From: Euwallacea fornicatus
Taxonomy: Eukaryota; Arthropoda; Insecta; Coleoptera; Curculionidae
NCBI RefSeq assembly: GCF_040115645.1
Contig: NC_089551.1
Location: forward strand, 3,224,001-3,288,000
Reading direction: 5' to 3'
Length of the DNA stretch: 64,000 bases
Each line of letters starts with the position of its first letter. Positions within the stretch are counted from its first letter, which is position 1. Shown in pieces: positions 47,687 to 58,049 of this stretch. Below the pieces are notes generated by a model. That model saw only the letters and a list, made by a program, of their open reading frames with translations, did not search any database and was not told the DNA's origin. The translations under genes were made by a program, and so were the position numbers.

Positions 47687-50600
47687 TTTGTGAAAAATGT
47701 GAAAGTACATGACAGAGATATTGCGCCTTTGCTGGCTGTGATAATTTTAGATATGTGTTGTGTAGGTTTAGGATATGTTAAAAATTCCAAGTTTTAGTCA
47801 TGGTTAGTGCGGGTGAACAAGTTTTTACTGTAGATTTTGTAAAATGGGGGAAGATAAGTAAAACGTCTATTAAAGTAAAATTTTATGTGATTGTTATTAT
47901 GATATTGATTATAAAAATTGACGAATAACATAAATATTATCGTAACTGTGATGAAAAAATAAAAATATAATAAAAAAATTATTAAAGATACGTTGTTTTG
48001 GTTTTAATTTATAAGTATTTTCATTCCATTATAATTTGAATTTTGAGAAGTATACGCTGCATTCTGTGTTTTTCTTTCATTTGCTGCCTATACTTATATA
48101 TCTTGAAGACAAAGCATTATTGGACCTATGTTTATATAAACTTTTCGTCTTAGAATCACCGAAAAAATCATTCTTTGAAGTTTGGTTACATACTTTAATA
48201 ACACCCTGTATATAAGCCTCGATTGTTTTCTGAAATATTCAAATATTCATAATTTTTTTATTCTCCATGTTGTTAAATCTAATTCTCTAAATATTGATGT
48301 GCTTTTCATACAATTATTTCTTTGTCAATAAAAAGAAGAATGTTTTGAAATGTTTAATTCTCATACAATTTCGTATAATTTAAAAACCGAAAAGAAAATC
48401 TTTTAAATACCAGGAAACGGAGAATTGATAATATTCTTTAGGAGCAAGAGGACAAGAAGAAAAACAAAAATTAGGACGTTTTTGGCACAAATCAATAGTA
48501 AATTATCAGTTTTTTTTAAGGTAAATCACCATAAAAGTTGTTGTTGAGTGGCTTTGATAGGGATTGTGTTGAATTTCTCATTTTAAAGAAAAATATAAAT
48601 TTCGTTGAGGGGAAATAAAAGAAAAATGAGATTTCTTTTGAACTTGAAGCATTGAAATTAGAAAGCAGGAAGCCTGAATCTTCTGCTTTAAATTACGTCT
48701 TGGTTGGCGTTATCGCCTTCGAAGCTTCGAATTCATTTAAACTGCAATAAGTTCGGCGTCGAAAAAAGCTGCTTCCCGATAAGTTTCGTTGAAATTCAAA
48801 TATCGAAGCTTGGAAATGCAACACGTACTTCCCGGATATATTTACATATAAATTATTGTCGCAAATGAGATTTGCTTTATATAACAGCTCGACTCGTTCT
48901 GCACCCGCGGCACGTGTCAAAGTTCTGCGGACTCCTGCGCCTCCTACCTCAGAACGTCGCCCTCCTCCGAAATTTTTATTCCAGTCGTTCCTGCGAAATG
49001 CAATACTGTTGATAGTGGAAACGTTTAAAGCGGCAAATAAGGGAAATTGCGATCCAATTTGTGGCCTCACAGATCCATCTATCAATTAGCGAGGCCCCTA
49101 ATTCAATAAAGGGGCCCGGTACCTGGCCGGGTCGTCCAGGTTTACGGTTTTCCCGGTGTCGTAAACATGCCTTATTATCCTCTTTACGAGCGCCGAGTTT
49201 CCATTCGGTCGTCCTGTTTTCCTTGCCTTATTCGTTTCTTACTTATTTCGGACGGCAATAAAGTATCCTCGGCGTGTAGTTCCACCTTCTCCGTCTGTTC
49301 CCCACGAATTCCATTAAAAATTTATGTTCTGGGGAGCGAACTTCATTTTGTCTTTGCAGGTGTACGCCAGATTCTTAACTGGGTCCAGCCTCATTTATTA
49401 AAATAACTATTATATTACCTCGGGAAAGGAAATTTAATCGCATTTTCGTTGCTCACTCCTATGACCTTTAAAGGAGATTTAATAATGCCCGCAATGAAAT
49501 CGTACCTGCAGTAGAAATGAGCCTGTAATAAAGGCAGCGAATGGGTGGCACAAGGGCACGCAAGGCGACGACGTCTTGGCACGGCGCCGCGGCGGCTGGC
49601 GTCGTCCTAGCCCACTCATTATTTAGGGAAAACTTTTCTGCATTATTACATTTAAAAGTAATTGAGTTAGGAAACTGCTACACATATTATGCTAACTTTT
49701 TAGGGCGATTAAAGTTTTTTGCTCCGAAATACTTAATAACGTGAAGTTAGAGCTTAGTTCTTGAGAAATCTTATTTTAGTCTTAGGCAACTTCATGTAGT
49801 AATATTGCAGGGGAGATTAATGTTTTCTCGGCACCCAAGCAAATTGTCCCATCGCATCAACAAAAAACCTTTGGTACTACTTTTCATGCACAAAAGGCGT
49901 TTAATGTTTTTTTATTATTTCTTCAAAATTCCTATTAAGGTGTAATCAATAATTCATTGTTGAACAACATTACCATTATCCATATCAAAATTTACTTTTT
50001 TGAGACTAAGAAACATTTACCATCCACCAATGCATCAAGAAAATACTGCTTCAAGATGTTTTTTTTTTAAATAATTTTTTTTTTTAATTCTTATTATTCT
50101 AATTTTCACTAATTGAAAAATCAGCTTTATTGAGTGTTTGTCGAAATCTGCTGTGCAAATTTTCAACAAAGTTAAATTCCCGTAACTATAATACATGTAA
50201 ATTGGTATATTTTAAACGTTGCTGCACGGCTAGAACAACCTTTTCATGATTGCGTGTAACTCGAGAATGTACCTATAAAACCACATTTATGCAGTAAATA
50301 ATTAAAATAAGCGGACATCAAACAAATAATGCATGTTGGTATATTCTATCAATTTGTTTTAACAGTGTGTTTATAACTACTCTTGACCTTTATATGTATA
50401 GGTATCGCAAAATCAAATGTTGGCTCATTGGTAAATTATTATGCAGTTAGAAACCTGAAAACACTGTGAGACAATCGTGGCAAATTGACGACAGTAATCC
50501 TGTTTTAAAATTCCCCGGAGTAATAAAACACTCTTAAAGTTTAATTTAGGTCAAAGGTGATTTGTAAATGGGAGCCAATCTTCGAGGGGCTTTTTATATC

Positions 50601-50866
50601 CTCATGTATATTTCCATTAAGTGCGGAGCGCTCAGTATGCGCCTCTGGTGCGAACTCGCACCCGAGCCTGTTAGTTGTTCTATAAAAGTAAATCCTCCAC
50701 GGACGTGCCGAGGCCTTTCCACCGATTTTCGTATTCCTCCAGAAAACTCGCCTCATATTCACCGATCGTTTTAAAATTAAGTTTTTATAACCAAAATATT
50801 CAGGATTCCAAGGGTTTTTACATCCCCTATTACTCTATTCAGTTTGTTTAAGGTTGAAGTGTCGTA
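47687..50866. other. Intergenic DNA with a GC-rich island
   Basis: The first part is the 3' side of the PH gene. From about 48.85 to 49.6 kb the sequence is clearly richer in GC and CpG than its surroundings, with open frames on both strands (for example the complement of 48693-49085) that lack recognisable domains. It could be a promoter or first-exon region of a gene whose body lies elsewhere, such as the minus-strand gene seen at 35 kb, but no splice link could be shown. Confidence 0.35.
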
Positions 50867-51298
50867 TGAAGATAGTCCCATTAGTGCCGGACCTGAGGTG
50901 TAGATGGCGATATTTTTAAAACTTACCTATTTAACAAAGTCCTAATGTTATAAAGCTTATATCTCCAGTTTGAGGGTGCTACGGTGATTTGTGTTTCGTT
51001 TTCGTCCACAGTTTCCTCATTGTGATGGCCAAGAAAATCAATTCGCTTTCGAACTTTTATCTAACTCACCTTACTTGCCAGATTTAGCCCGTTCAGATTA
51101 TTTTATACTTCCAAATTTGAAAAAATAGGTCGGTGAAAAGAGATTTACCAATAATAAAGAGATGGAGTCCGATGTCAATGCCTATTTGGAAATATTCGAA
51201 GCTTCAACGTGTCAATCTCAAAGGAGACTGTTGAGAAATAATGTAAAATTTTCCTTTTTTTTAAAGTGTTTCGTAGGGTACTTTTGAGATTATCCTCG
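50867..51298. mobile_element. Mariner family A, copy 3 (internally deleted, about 430 bp)
   Basis: The left end TGAAGATAGTCCCATTAGTG and right end (reverse complement CGAGGATAATCTCAAAAGTA) are flanked by TA (50865-50866, 51299-51300). The interior matches the copy at 31873 at both ends, for instance GTCAATCTCAAAGGAGAC and TGTTGAGAAATAATGTA, but most of the transposase is missing. It is useful because it preserves the uninterrupted junction that is split by other transposons in the other two copies. Confidence 0.82.
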
Positions 51299-51779
51299 TA
51301 GCTATCGAGAACCAATCAATTTATATATCTTATACCCCAACATAGTTTTGGTTTTTGCCATCAGCAAAGTGGCTTATGGCTGTTAAAGCGTTTCAATAAC
51401 GAACTAGGGAAATAATCAATAAATGTAAAGACCGCTAGTATAGATTAAAATGAATATTTCTATGCAAAACGAGAGGCTGCATCAGTTAACATTATGTACC
51501 CAGACCTCGTCTGCCGATTAGTCAGATGCTATCAAGGTTTCTACCGAAATTGAGCGCAAAAAAAGTGCTATTCGCAGGTGTGAAGTGTGTATTAGTTATT
51601 TACCTAACGAGTGCGGAATGATACGTTACCGCATACTCAGCGCAGTTCAATAACCGATGCGAAGGGGAGTTTGGCTGGCAATATAGTGTGGTAAAGACCT
51701 TGTGACACGTATTTGCACAAGGTAGTCGACGTAAGGTGGTCCACTATATTAGCTCAACAATTGAAATGTTTATAAAAAA

Positions 51780-52250
51780 AGATCAATATAAAAGCGATTC
51801 GGTTTTTCATGATTTTTTTATTAGCACTTTCGAAGTTCCAGAAAATCGTGGAGTGATAAAAATATATTTTTTTAGACGGAAAATTTTATATATTTGTTGC
51901 GGATATTAATTTTGCTTCCTATTATAAGTATTTTTGGTCATTACAAAATACGAAATTTTTTAGCAACTTTTGAGTTAATTCAATTTAAAGTAGAGATTAT
52001 AGAAAAAATAATCTTTTTAAAATTCTCAATAGTATAACACACTATTACCTGAACCGTTTGAAAAGTTGTTCAGTTAAAAGCAAAAGGTTGTTCTACTAAA
52101 GCATATTTTCAATATTTGAGAAATTTTATACAGGGTGCGAAAAAATCCAATATTTCCACATTCGAAGTGCATTGAACTTGATTTTTTCAATGGGACACTG
52201 TATTTTTTTTGGAAAAGAAATCGTTTTTAATTCGTTTTCAGATGATATAT
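51780..52250. repeat. Long inverted repeat, left arm (partner at 55597-56080)
   Basis: This stretch of about 470 bp is similar, in reverse complement, to 55597-56080. Shared phrases include GAAAACGAATTAAAA, ACTTTAGTAGAA, AATTGACTTAACTC-like sequence and ATGAAAAAC at the outer side. The two arms enclose 3.3 kb that contains two further elements (about 52835-54607 and 54750-55595). They may be the ends of one 4.3-kb transposon that collected insertions, or two independent copies in opposite orientation. Confidence 0.55.
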
Positions 52251-52834
52251 ACAGTGTGTCCCTGAGCGACATAGCCAAACTTCAGGAGATGGTTCTACAC
52301 ATCAAATTCCACCAAAAGTGTAAGGCAGAAAGTTCTGGAACACTCAGCCCACTTTGAGGAGATTTAATTTTTTTATTTTTGAGGACTTGCCGTGTTTTGT
52401 AATGTAAATGTCTCCGTATCTTCCTTTGCATTGCCGCTAGAAAAATTCCCATAGTATCTTTGGAAAGTCACTTAAATTTCCTATTTTAAATAACCATTAT
52501 GAGTTCATCTTATTTCCAATTTTCCCACTTTGCACAGGCATGAACGTAAAACTTTTTTTATTTCTTTATTTTTGTTAAATTTTGCAATTCTGCATGGCTC
52601 CCAAGGGTTTCAAATTCCCAAAAGTTAATGAAAAACATTCACAATCAGGTACCTTTTTGCCGTGGTGCCGTTTCTTGAGTTTGCCTTACTTTTTAAAAGA
52701 GTGAGGGGAAGTGTCGGTTAGGGAAAACCACGTGCACAGAGAAAAGCCGCACCTGAAAAAATTTGTGGGACGTTAAAAACAGTTTCGTATATAGATAATG
52801 TGGACTTGGTCGAAGGTTTATATGTTATATTGTC

Positions 52835-54607
52835 TAATACATAATAATTATTTTGGATGATTATAAATATGTCGTACAACGCTAAGCCGCGTCGATTCTG
52901 TTTTCGGGCGGATACATGATGCAATCGGCTTTGGAATTTCAAATGGGTCCTTGGGCCGAGTGACCCCTAATTTTAAAGGTAATAAAGTTCTCTTTAACAT
53001 AATACTCAATTTTTTCATTTTTGGCCACCAAATAACGTCGAAAATATGCAGAAGATGCTGCGAAACATTCACAAAATCCCCGTTAACGGACTCGAATAAA
53101 CAAACTTTTTTCATTATTATGACAACAATTTTTACTTTAATAAAGGAATCCGCGTAAAAAATTGTTTAAGATGTCTCTCAGCAGTTTAAAATTTATTTAG
53201 TACTCGTTCCATCCTCCGAGCTGCATCTAAAAACCTTAAGTGAATTGTGCACTGCCATTGTATCTCTGAAAATGGTTTGCTCTACGGCAGAAAGGGTTGA
53301 ATTAATTTCGCTGTATTTCAAGAACAACGTTCGCGCTCGAGTAACATCACAAATTTTCAATGAAAGGCACCCGAGGAAGATTACTTCCCATGTTTACGTA
53401 ACTTCTTTGGTACGAAAATTTTGAGAAACAGGGTCCGTACGTAATAAAAAGCGGCGATCTGAAAATTCGGTCAGAAATGAAGCCACCGCAATCGCTGTAG
53501 TTGGCCAAATAGAAGCAGATCACGTCTTGGGTATACGCAAACTATCAGAAGTTTCCGGTGTCGAGAGCGACCCCGATGGTCGTCTTCAGTTTTGTAAAAT
53601 GTTGGTGGTTGATAGACTTGTGACTAATAGCAATTTATTTTACCAGGTATGTTTTTCGGACGAATGTATCTTTTCCGTAACTAGATTGGTTAATAACCAT
53701 AAGCGTCGATGTCGAAGTGATTCCACTCCGAGACTTTTCAGAGAGCTACACCTCAATGCCCTTAAGAGCTGAACCTTTGGGCTGGAATTCTTGGTAACCG
53801 AATAATCGGGCCACGTTTCCTTCTGGGAAACCACAATGGGAGAATTGTACTTGAATCTTCTGGAAAAACACTTCTGCACGATGATTGCGGAGGCCATAGG
53901 AAATGATGAAAACATTTTAGAAAACGAAATGTGGTTAACACGCATTTTACCGCAGCTGCACGCCAATTTTTAGATGAATGTTTCGTCGATCACTAAATAA
54001 ATCGTCGAGAATCGATTGAGCAGTGGACCAAGTCACCTGTTTTAACATTCCTCTATTTTTTTTCTGGGTGCACTTAAAATCGAAAATGTATCTAATCAAA
54101 CCAGATCTACTAGAAGAATTAAGGTGATGGATAGTTGAAGAATTTCGAATGACCAAGCCTGAAGTTCTTGGATACGTTGGACCAAATATGGAGCACCGTT
54201 CACTCTGCTGCAATGAGGTGGGGGAAATCATTTTGAACTTAAATAGTTATTGAGGATTTGATTTGAATTATTGAATTGATTGTTTTAAATTTAATTACTT
54301 AATTTTATGTAATTGTTTGGATAAGTCCTTTGGGCGTTATTTTTCTCAGAACTGGTGGTAAAAAACAAAAAAAATGGACATTATGTTAAAGAGAATTTTA
54401 TTACCTTTGAAGTGAGAAGTCACTCGATCTACATTCCCATTTGAAATTCTAAAGCTTATTGCACCCCCACTGAGGAGGTTGTTTCAATAAATTTGAAATT
54501 CGCGCCATCATGTGTCCTCGAAAATAGAATCGACGCGTTTTAGCATTTGCGATATTTTTGCAATTACCAAAATAACTGTGTGTGAAAGTTTTCGATAGAA
54601 TACCCTG
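52835..54607 (+). mobile_element. Long-inverted-repeat Tc1/mariner-like element with broken transposase
   Basis: The right end (reverse complement CAGGGTATTCTATCGAAAAC) is followed by TA. The left end is eroded, near 52835. Inverted repeats are clear further in: CGCGTCGATTCTGTTTTCGG against CGCGTCGATTCTATTTTCGA, and GGTAATAAAGTTCTCTTTAA against its right counterpart. The plus strand at 53272-53973 holds a transposase beginning MVCSTAERVELISLYFKNNV. It has an internal stop, a deletion before DPDGRLQFCKM and a truncated catalytic region (VCFSDECIFSV). It is clearly dead. Confidence 0.78.
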
Positions 54608-54749
54608 TATAACAAGCTTTCCACATGGCTACCTCTATTTGCTATGCATGTGGTACATATATATTTCTTCTAGTTTTCTTTTTGATCGTGGCACTGTTTA
54701 ATTAACTAAATATGGAAGATCTTTTCGGTTTAGACATATAACATATGTA

Positions 54750-55595
54750 CAGGATGTTTGATTAGCCGATGCATATCCGAAAAAAGGTGGTAAATAAGAT
54801 AAATTTTAACGTATTTGACCATATATACTATTATACAAATACAAATACCAAGTATCACGTGTTTCGCGATATCGTCATTTTTCCGAATTTTACAATTCGC
54901 TGTTTAATTCCATATCTGTACATAAGCTTATATAAAAATTTCGTCGAACATTTAATATGACTCTATCTTTTTTCATATAAACTTTAATATGTATTTTATC
55001 GATATCAAACATGTAATGGGATCTACATATGAAAAAAGAATTGTGGCCCTATAAAATTCCAAAAATGAATTTCTTGAATAGCAAACTTCGACTTTACTGG
55101 CGAATAAAAAGAGAGATGCAAGTGGAAAAGTCGTTTAAATATCTTTAGGAATTTCTTTGACCACTGCTCTTTCGTATCATGCATCGAAAGAGGCAGACTT
55201 AATGTTGTTTAAGACATTTAGTTAAAAAAGAACAAAAAGTGTAGAAGAAATGCATTTGGCGATTTAACATATTGAATAAGGTTTGATATTCAAGAAATTC
55301 ATTTTTTAAATTTCAAAGGGCCACATTTTTTTCCATATGTAAATCCCATTATATGTTTGATATCGACAAAATGTGTAAAGCTTATACGAAAAAATATAGA
55401 GTCATATCAAGTGTTTGATAAATTTTTTTATTGTAATTTATATGGAAGTAAACTGCAAATTTCGTAAAATTTGGAAAAATGGCGACATATCGAAATGCAA
55501 GACACTTTGCGTAATAGTATATATGGTAAAATACGTTCAAAATGATCTTACTGTCTACCCTGTTTCGGATGCCTACCGGTAAATCAAATACCCTG
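54750..55595. repeat. Foldback element, 846 bp with about 350-bp arms
   Basis: The left end CAGGATGTTTGATTAGCCGA and right end (reverse complement CAGGGTATTTGATTTACCGG) have TA on both sides. The arms stay alike for about 350 bp, with shared phrases such as ACCATATATACTATTA, ATATCAAACAT and AATGAATTTCTTGAATA. The 170-bp centre has no coding potential. It sits directly beside the inner edge of the inverted repeat at 55597. Confidence 0.8.
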
Positions 55596-55596
55596 T

Positions 55597-56080
55597 ATAT
55601 AATTTGAAAACGAATTAAAAGAGTTAATTAAAAAAAAACGGTGTTCTATTAAAAAAATCGAATTTAAGATACTTCAAATGCGAAAAGTTTGGATATATAT
55701 TTAATTCACATCCTGTATAAAATGTCTCGAAAATTGTAAATATACTTTAGTAGAATGACCATTTGTTTGAACTAAACGAGTTTTTAAACAATTTAATTAA
55801 TATTTCGTGATTTTGTTGAGAGTTTTAAAAATTTAATTTTTCCTTCGATCTTTACTTTAATTTGACTTAACTCGAAAACTGCTAAAATATTTCATATTTT
55901 GGAATAACAAAAAATATTTATATATGTTTACGAACGGAATTAGCATCCGTAACAAAATACGCGGTGTCCCATTTGAAAAAACGTATTTTGGTCGCACTTC
56001 GGTTTTCTGCACAATCCAGAAACTTTGAAAAATTTTTAACAAATCCATGAAAAACTAAGTAACTTTTATACTAAACTTTT
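55597..56080. repeat. Long inverted repeat, right arm (partner at 51780-52250)
   Basis: Reverse-complement partner of the repeat at 51780-52250. Its inner edge abuts the foldback at 54750-55595, as if that element inserted at or near the repeat's inner border. No open frame of note is present. Confidence 0.55.
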
Positions 56081-56305
56081 TCCAAACCTTACAGTCTTGA
56101 AATAAGGTAGTGAACCATCTTATATATTCTTTTTCGTACGGACATATTTTGTGTGTCAATTTATTTAGCATAATGTGTGTTGTCTTCAGAAATGAATTTA
56201 TCTTACATTTAATGAAAGACTTTATAGCACGCTACTAGGAAGACGCATAAATTTTATATTAATTCTCTACAGTTCTATAATCTCCTTACCAAGTGCCCCG
56301 CTCAA

Positions 56306-56376
56306 GCATCGGTGGTTCAATGGTAGAATGCTCGCCTGCCACGCGGGCGATCCGGGTTCGATTCCCGGCCGATGCA
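56306..56376 (+). tRNA. tRNA-Gly-GCC: tRNA-Gly (anticodon GCC)
   Basis: A 71-base cloverleaf. The acceptor stem GCATCGG pairs with CCGATGC, followed by discriminator A. The D arm contains GGTTCAATGGTAGA (A box). The anticodon loop CTGCCAC reads GCC at 56338-56340. The T arm CCGGGTTCGATTCCCGG contains the B box. A run of seven T at 56381-56387 gives the RNA polymerase III terminator. No intron. All standard features are intact, so this looks like a functional gene. Confidence 0.97.
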
Positions 56377-56380
56377 TACC

Positions 56381-56387
56381 TTTTTTT
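56381..56387 (+). terminator. RNA polymerase III terminator of the tRNA-Gly gene
   Basis: Seven consecutive T lie four bases after the mature 3' end of the tRNA, the normal Pol III stop signal. Confidence 0.85.
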
Positions 56388-57333
56388 AATCACATTACTG
56401 CTCATATTTTGTATTATTTTTTTTATCGTAAAATACTCCTTAAACCTTCGACTTAAAATGCAAAAACAAAAACCGCAATTAAACTAGAAGCTGTAAGGCT
56501 TAATTTGGCTCGACTCTGACCAGAATCCTCCTTTATAGCCCAATAAGCTTAATTTGCAATTTCGCAATTTGTATATCCGCATAAATAACTGCGGACCAGA
56601 TATTGCACGAGTCGAGTATTAGAAATTTGACACAGTAATAAACCAGCCGGCCCCAAATTGGAGCCAAACCGATAGACCTGCTCTATGCAGATGAGAATTT
56701 CCGCTCTATTTGCGTCCGTACGCTGCCAAAAAGGATCTGTGTATGTATTTGATTAATCCACGTTTAACCTATTCCTGTGATTTTTGTTTGTTTTGGGCAC
56801 ACAAAGCGAAAGAAAAGATCTATGTAATTCCTCAGTAAATAAATTTACGTTTGTGTGTTCCTCAAAAGCTAAAGCGGCAGTCTTCCGTGTTCCCAAAGGT
56901 TAATTTTCTCCCTAAATAGCCCCTCGGCATTGTGACATATCATTATCCAATGGCCTTACGTGAGAATATGCATTTCACGTGGCAAATTTTCCTGAACCAG
57001 TGGGGCACTGTTGCTCGTTTGTGCATTTGAATTGCCGCATAAGTAAATTTAATCGCCTGAAAACGACGCATAGACCTACGACACTGCTTTATATCTACTT
57101 CGGACACAAAATAATTATTCGGGGTTTGCAACTTGCAAATCCATGATTCATCGAAATAACGGTGACCGTAATGAATCATTTGTTAGCGACCCTTTTACAT
57201 GCGAAAGCAACCCTTTGAAGGGGTCGCAATTTTTTGCAGAGTAATGAATAAAACGAATTTATAATCTAGCATCTACAAAACTTTAATAAATACACCTATT
57301 AGTCATGTAAGTGAATATTTACAGATATCGGAT
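56388..57333. other. Intergenic DNA between tRNA-Gly and the cysteine-rich gene
   Basis: About 950 bp with no supported gene. A small hairpin-forming sequence lies at 57186-57227 (GCGACCC paired with GGGTCGC), just downstream of the cysteine-rich gene on the minus strand. An open frame of 78 codons on the minus strand (56943-57179) has no recognisable domain. Confidence 0.4.
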
Positions 57334-57834
57334 CTACTGCTGCTCGCAGCAGTGTAAACTTGGGGCTGAACTACCGTACAAAAAGCTCAAAACCTCAGGA
57401 CGTACTTGATTGAAACCACTTGCGGCACATGCAGGACATTCTTCCAAAATTGGGACAGGGGTCTTAACTAGAGGTGGAGCACTAACGACGGGGGCACTTA
57501 GAGTCAGAGGTGCGGAGGCCGATGGGCATGGGGTAACTCCGTTGAGTTTGTTGCAAAAGAATCGGCATTTTCGGGAGTGGAGCTGGTAGAGCAGAGGCCA
57601 CCTCTCGTATAGAGCTTTCCTGGGGTTAAAGCAGGCGGGTTGGCAAGCGGCGGTCTGCGCTGAGGCTTCTACGGGGCTAATCGGTGCAATGCATGTGGGG
57701 GACGTTTCGATTATGCATGGGCTTCCTTCCTGTAAATTAAAAGCTCGGTATTATTTTATTGATGTGAATTTATGAGTCATATTTACAGCAGCATAAGCAA
57801 GGAGTACGGCGGCAATGAAGGTAGCTAAAATCAT
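57334..57834 (-). CDS. Secreted cysteine-rich protein, family not recognised
   Basis: Two exons, 57787-57834 and 57334-57729, join in phase 0 to give 147 residues. Exon 1 is exactly a signal peptide (MILATFIAAVLLAYAA). The mature part has 11 cysteines, including two CxxxC pairs (CQPAC at about residues 45-49, CRFFC) and a terminal CC (LHCCEQQ). In the middle is a proline-rich linker with a Pro-Leu/Val-rich repeat-like stretch (LSAPVVSAPPLVKTPVP). No known domain was recognised. An odd number of cysteines may mean a dimer or a free thiol. The codons are GC-rich compared with the flanks, which supports coding. It lies just downstream of the FAM187-like gene on the same strand. Confidence 0.75.
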
Positions 57835-58049
57835 GTCTGCGATGAGCCCTAGAATGTGCCTAGATCACCCCAATTCTGCCGTTATATACGAAAACTTGCA
57901 AGATAATGAACATTGTTAATTCCGTGAACGTGCTCCAAACACAACAAACTTGAACTTGAACTGGCTGCTTAATTTGTTTAAGGTTCGAACAGTTGATGTT
58001 TTGGTAAAGAAATATTCCGCTTTCTCTATATCGTCACTAAACAATAACA

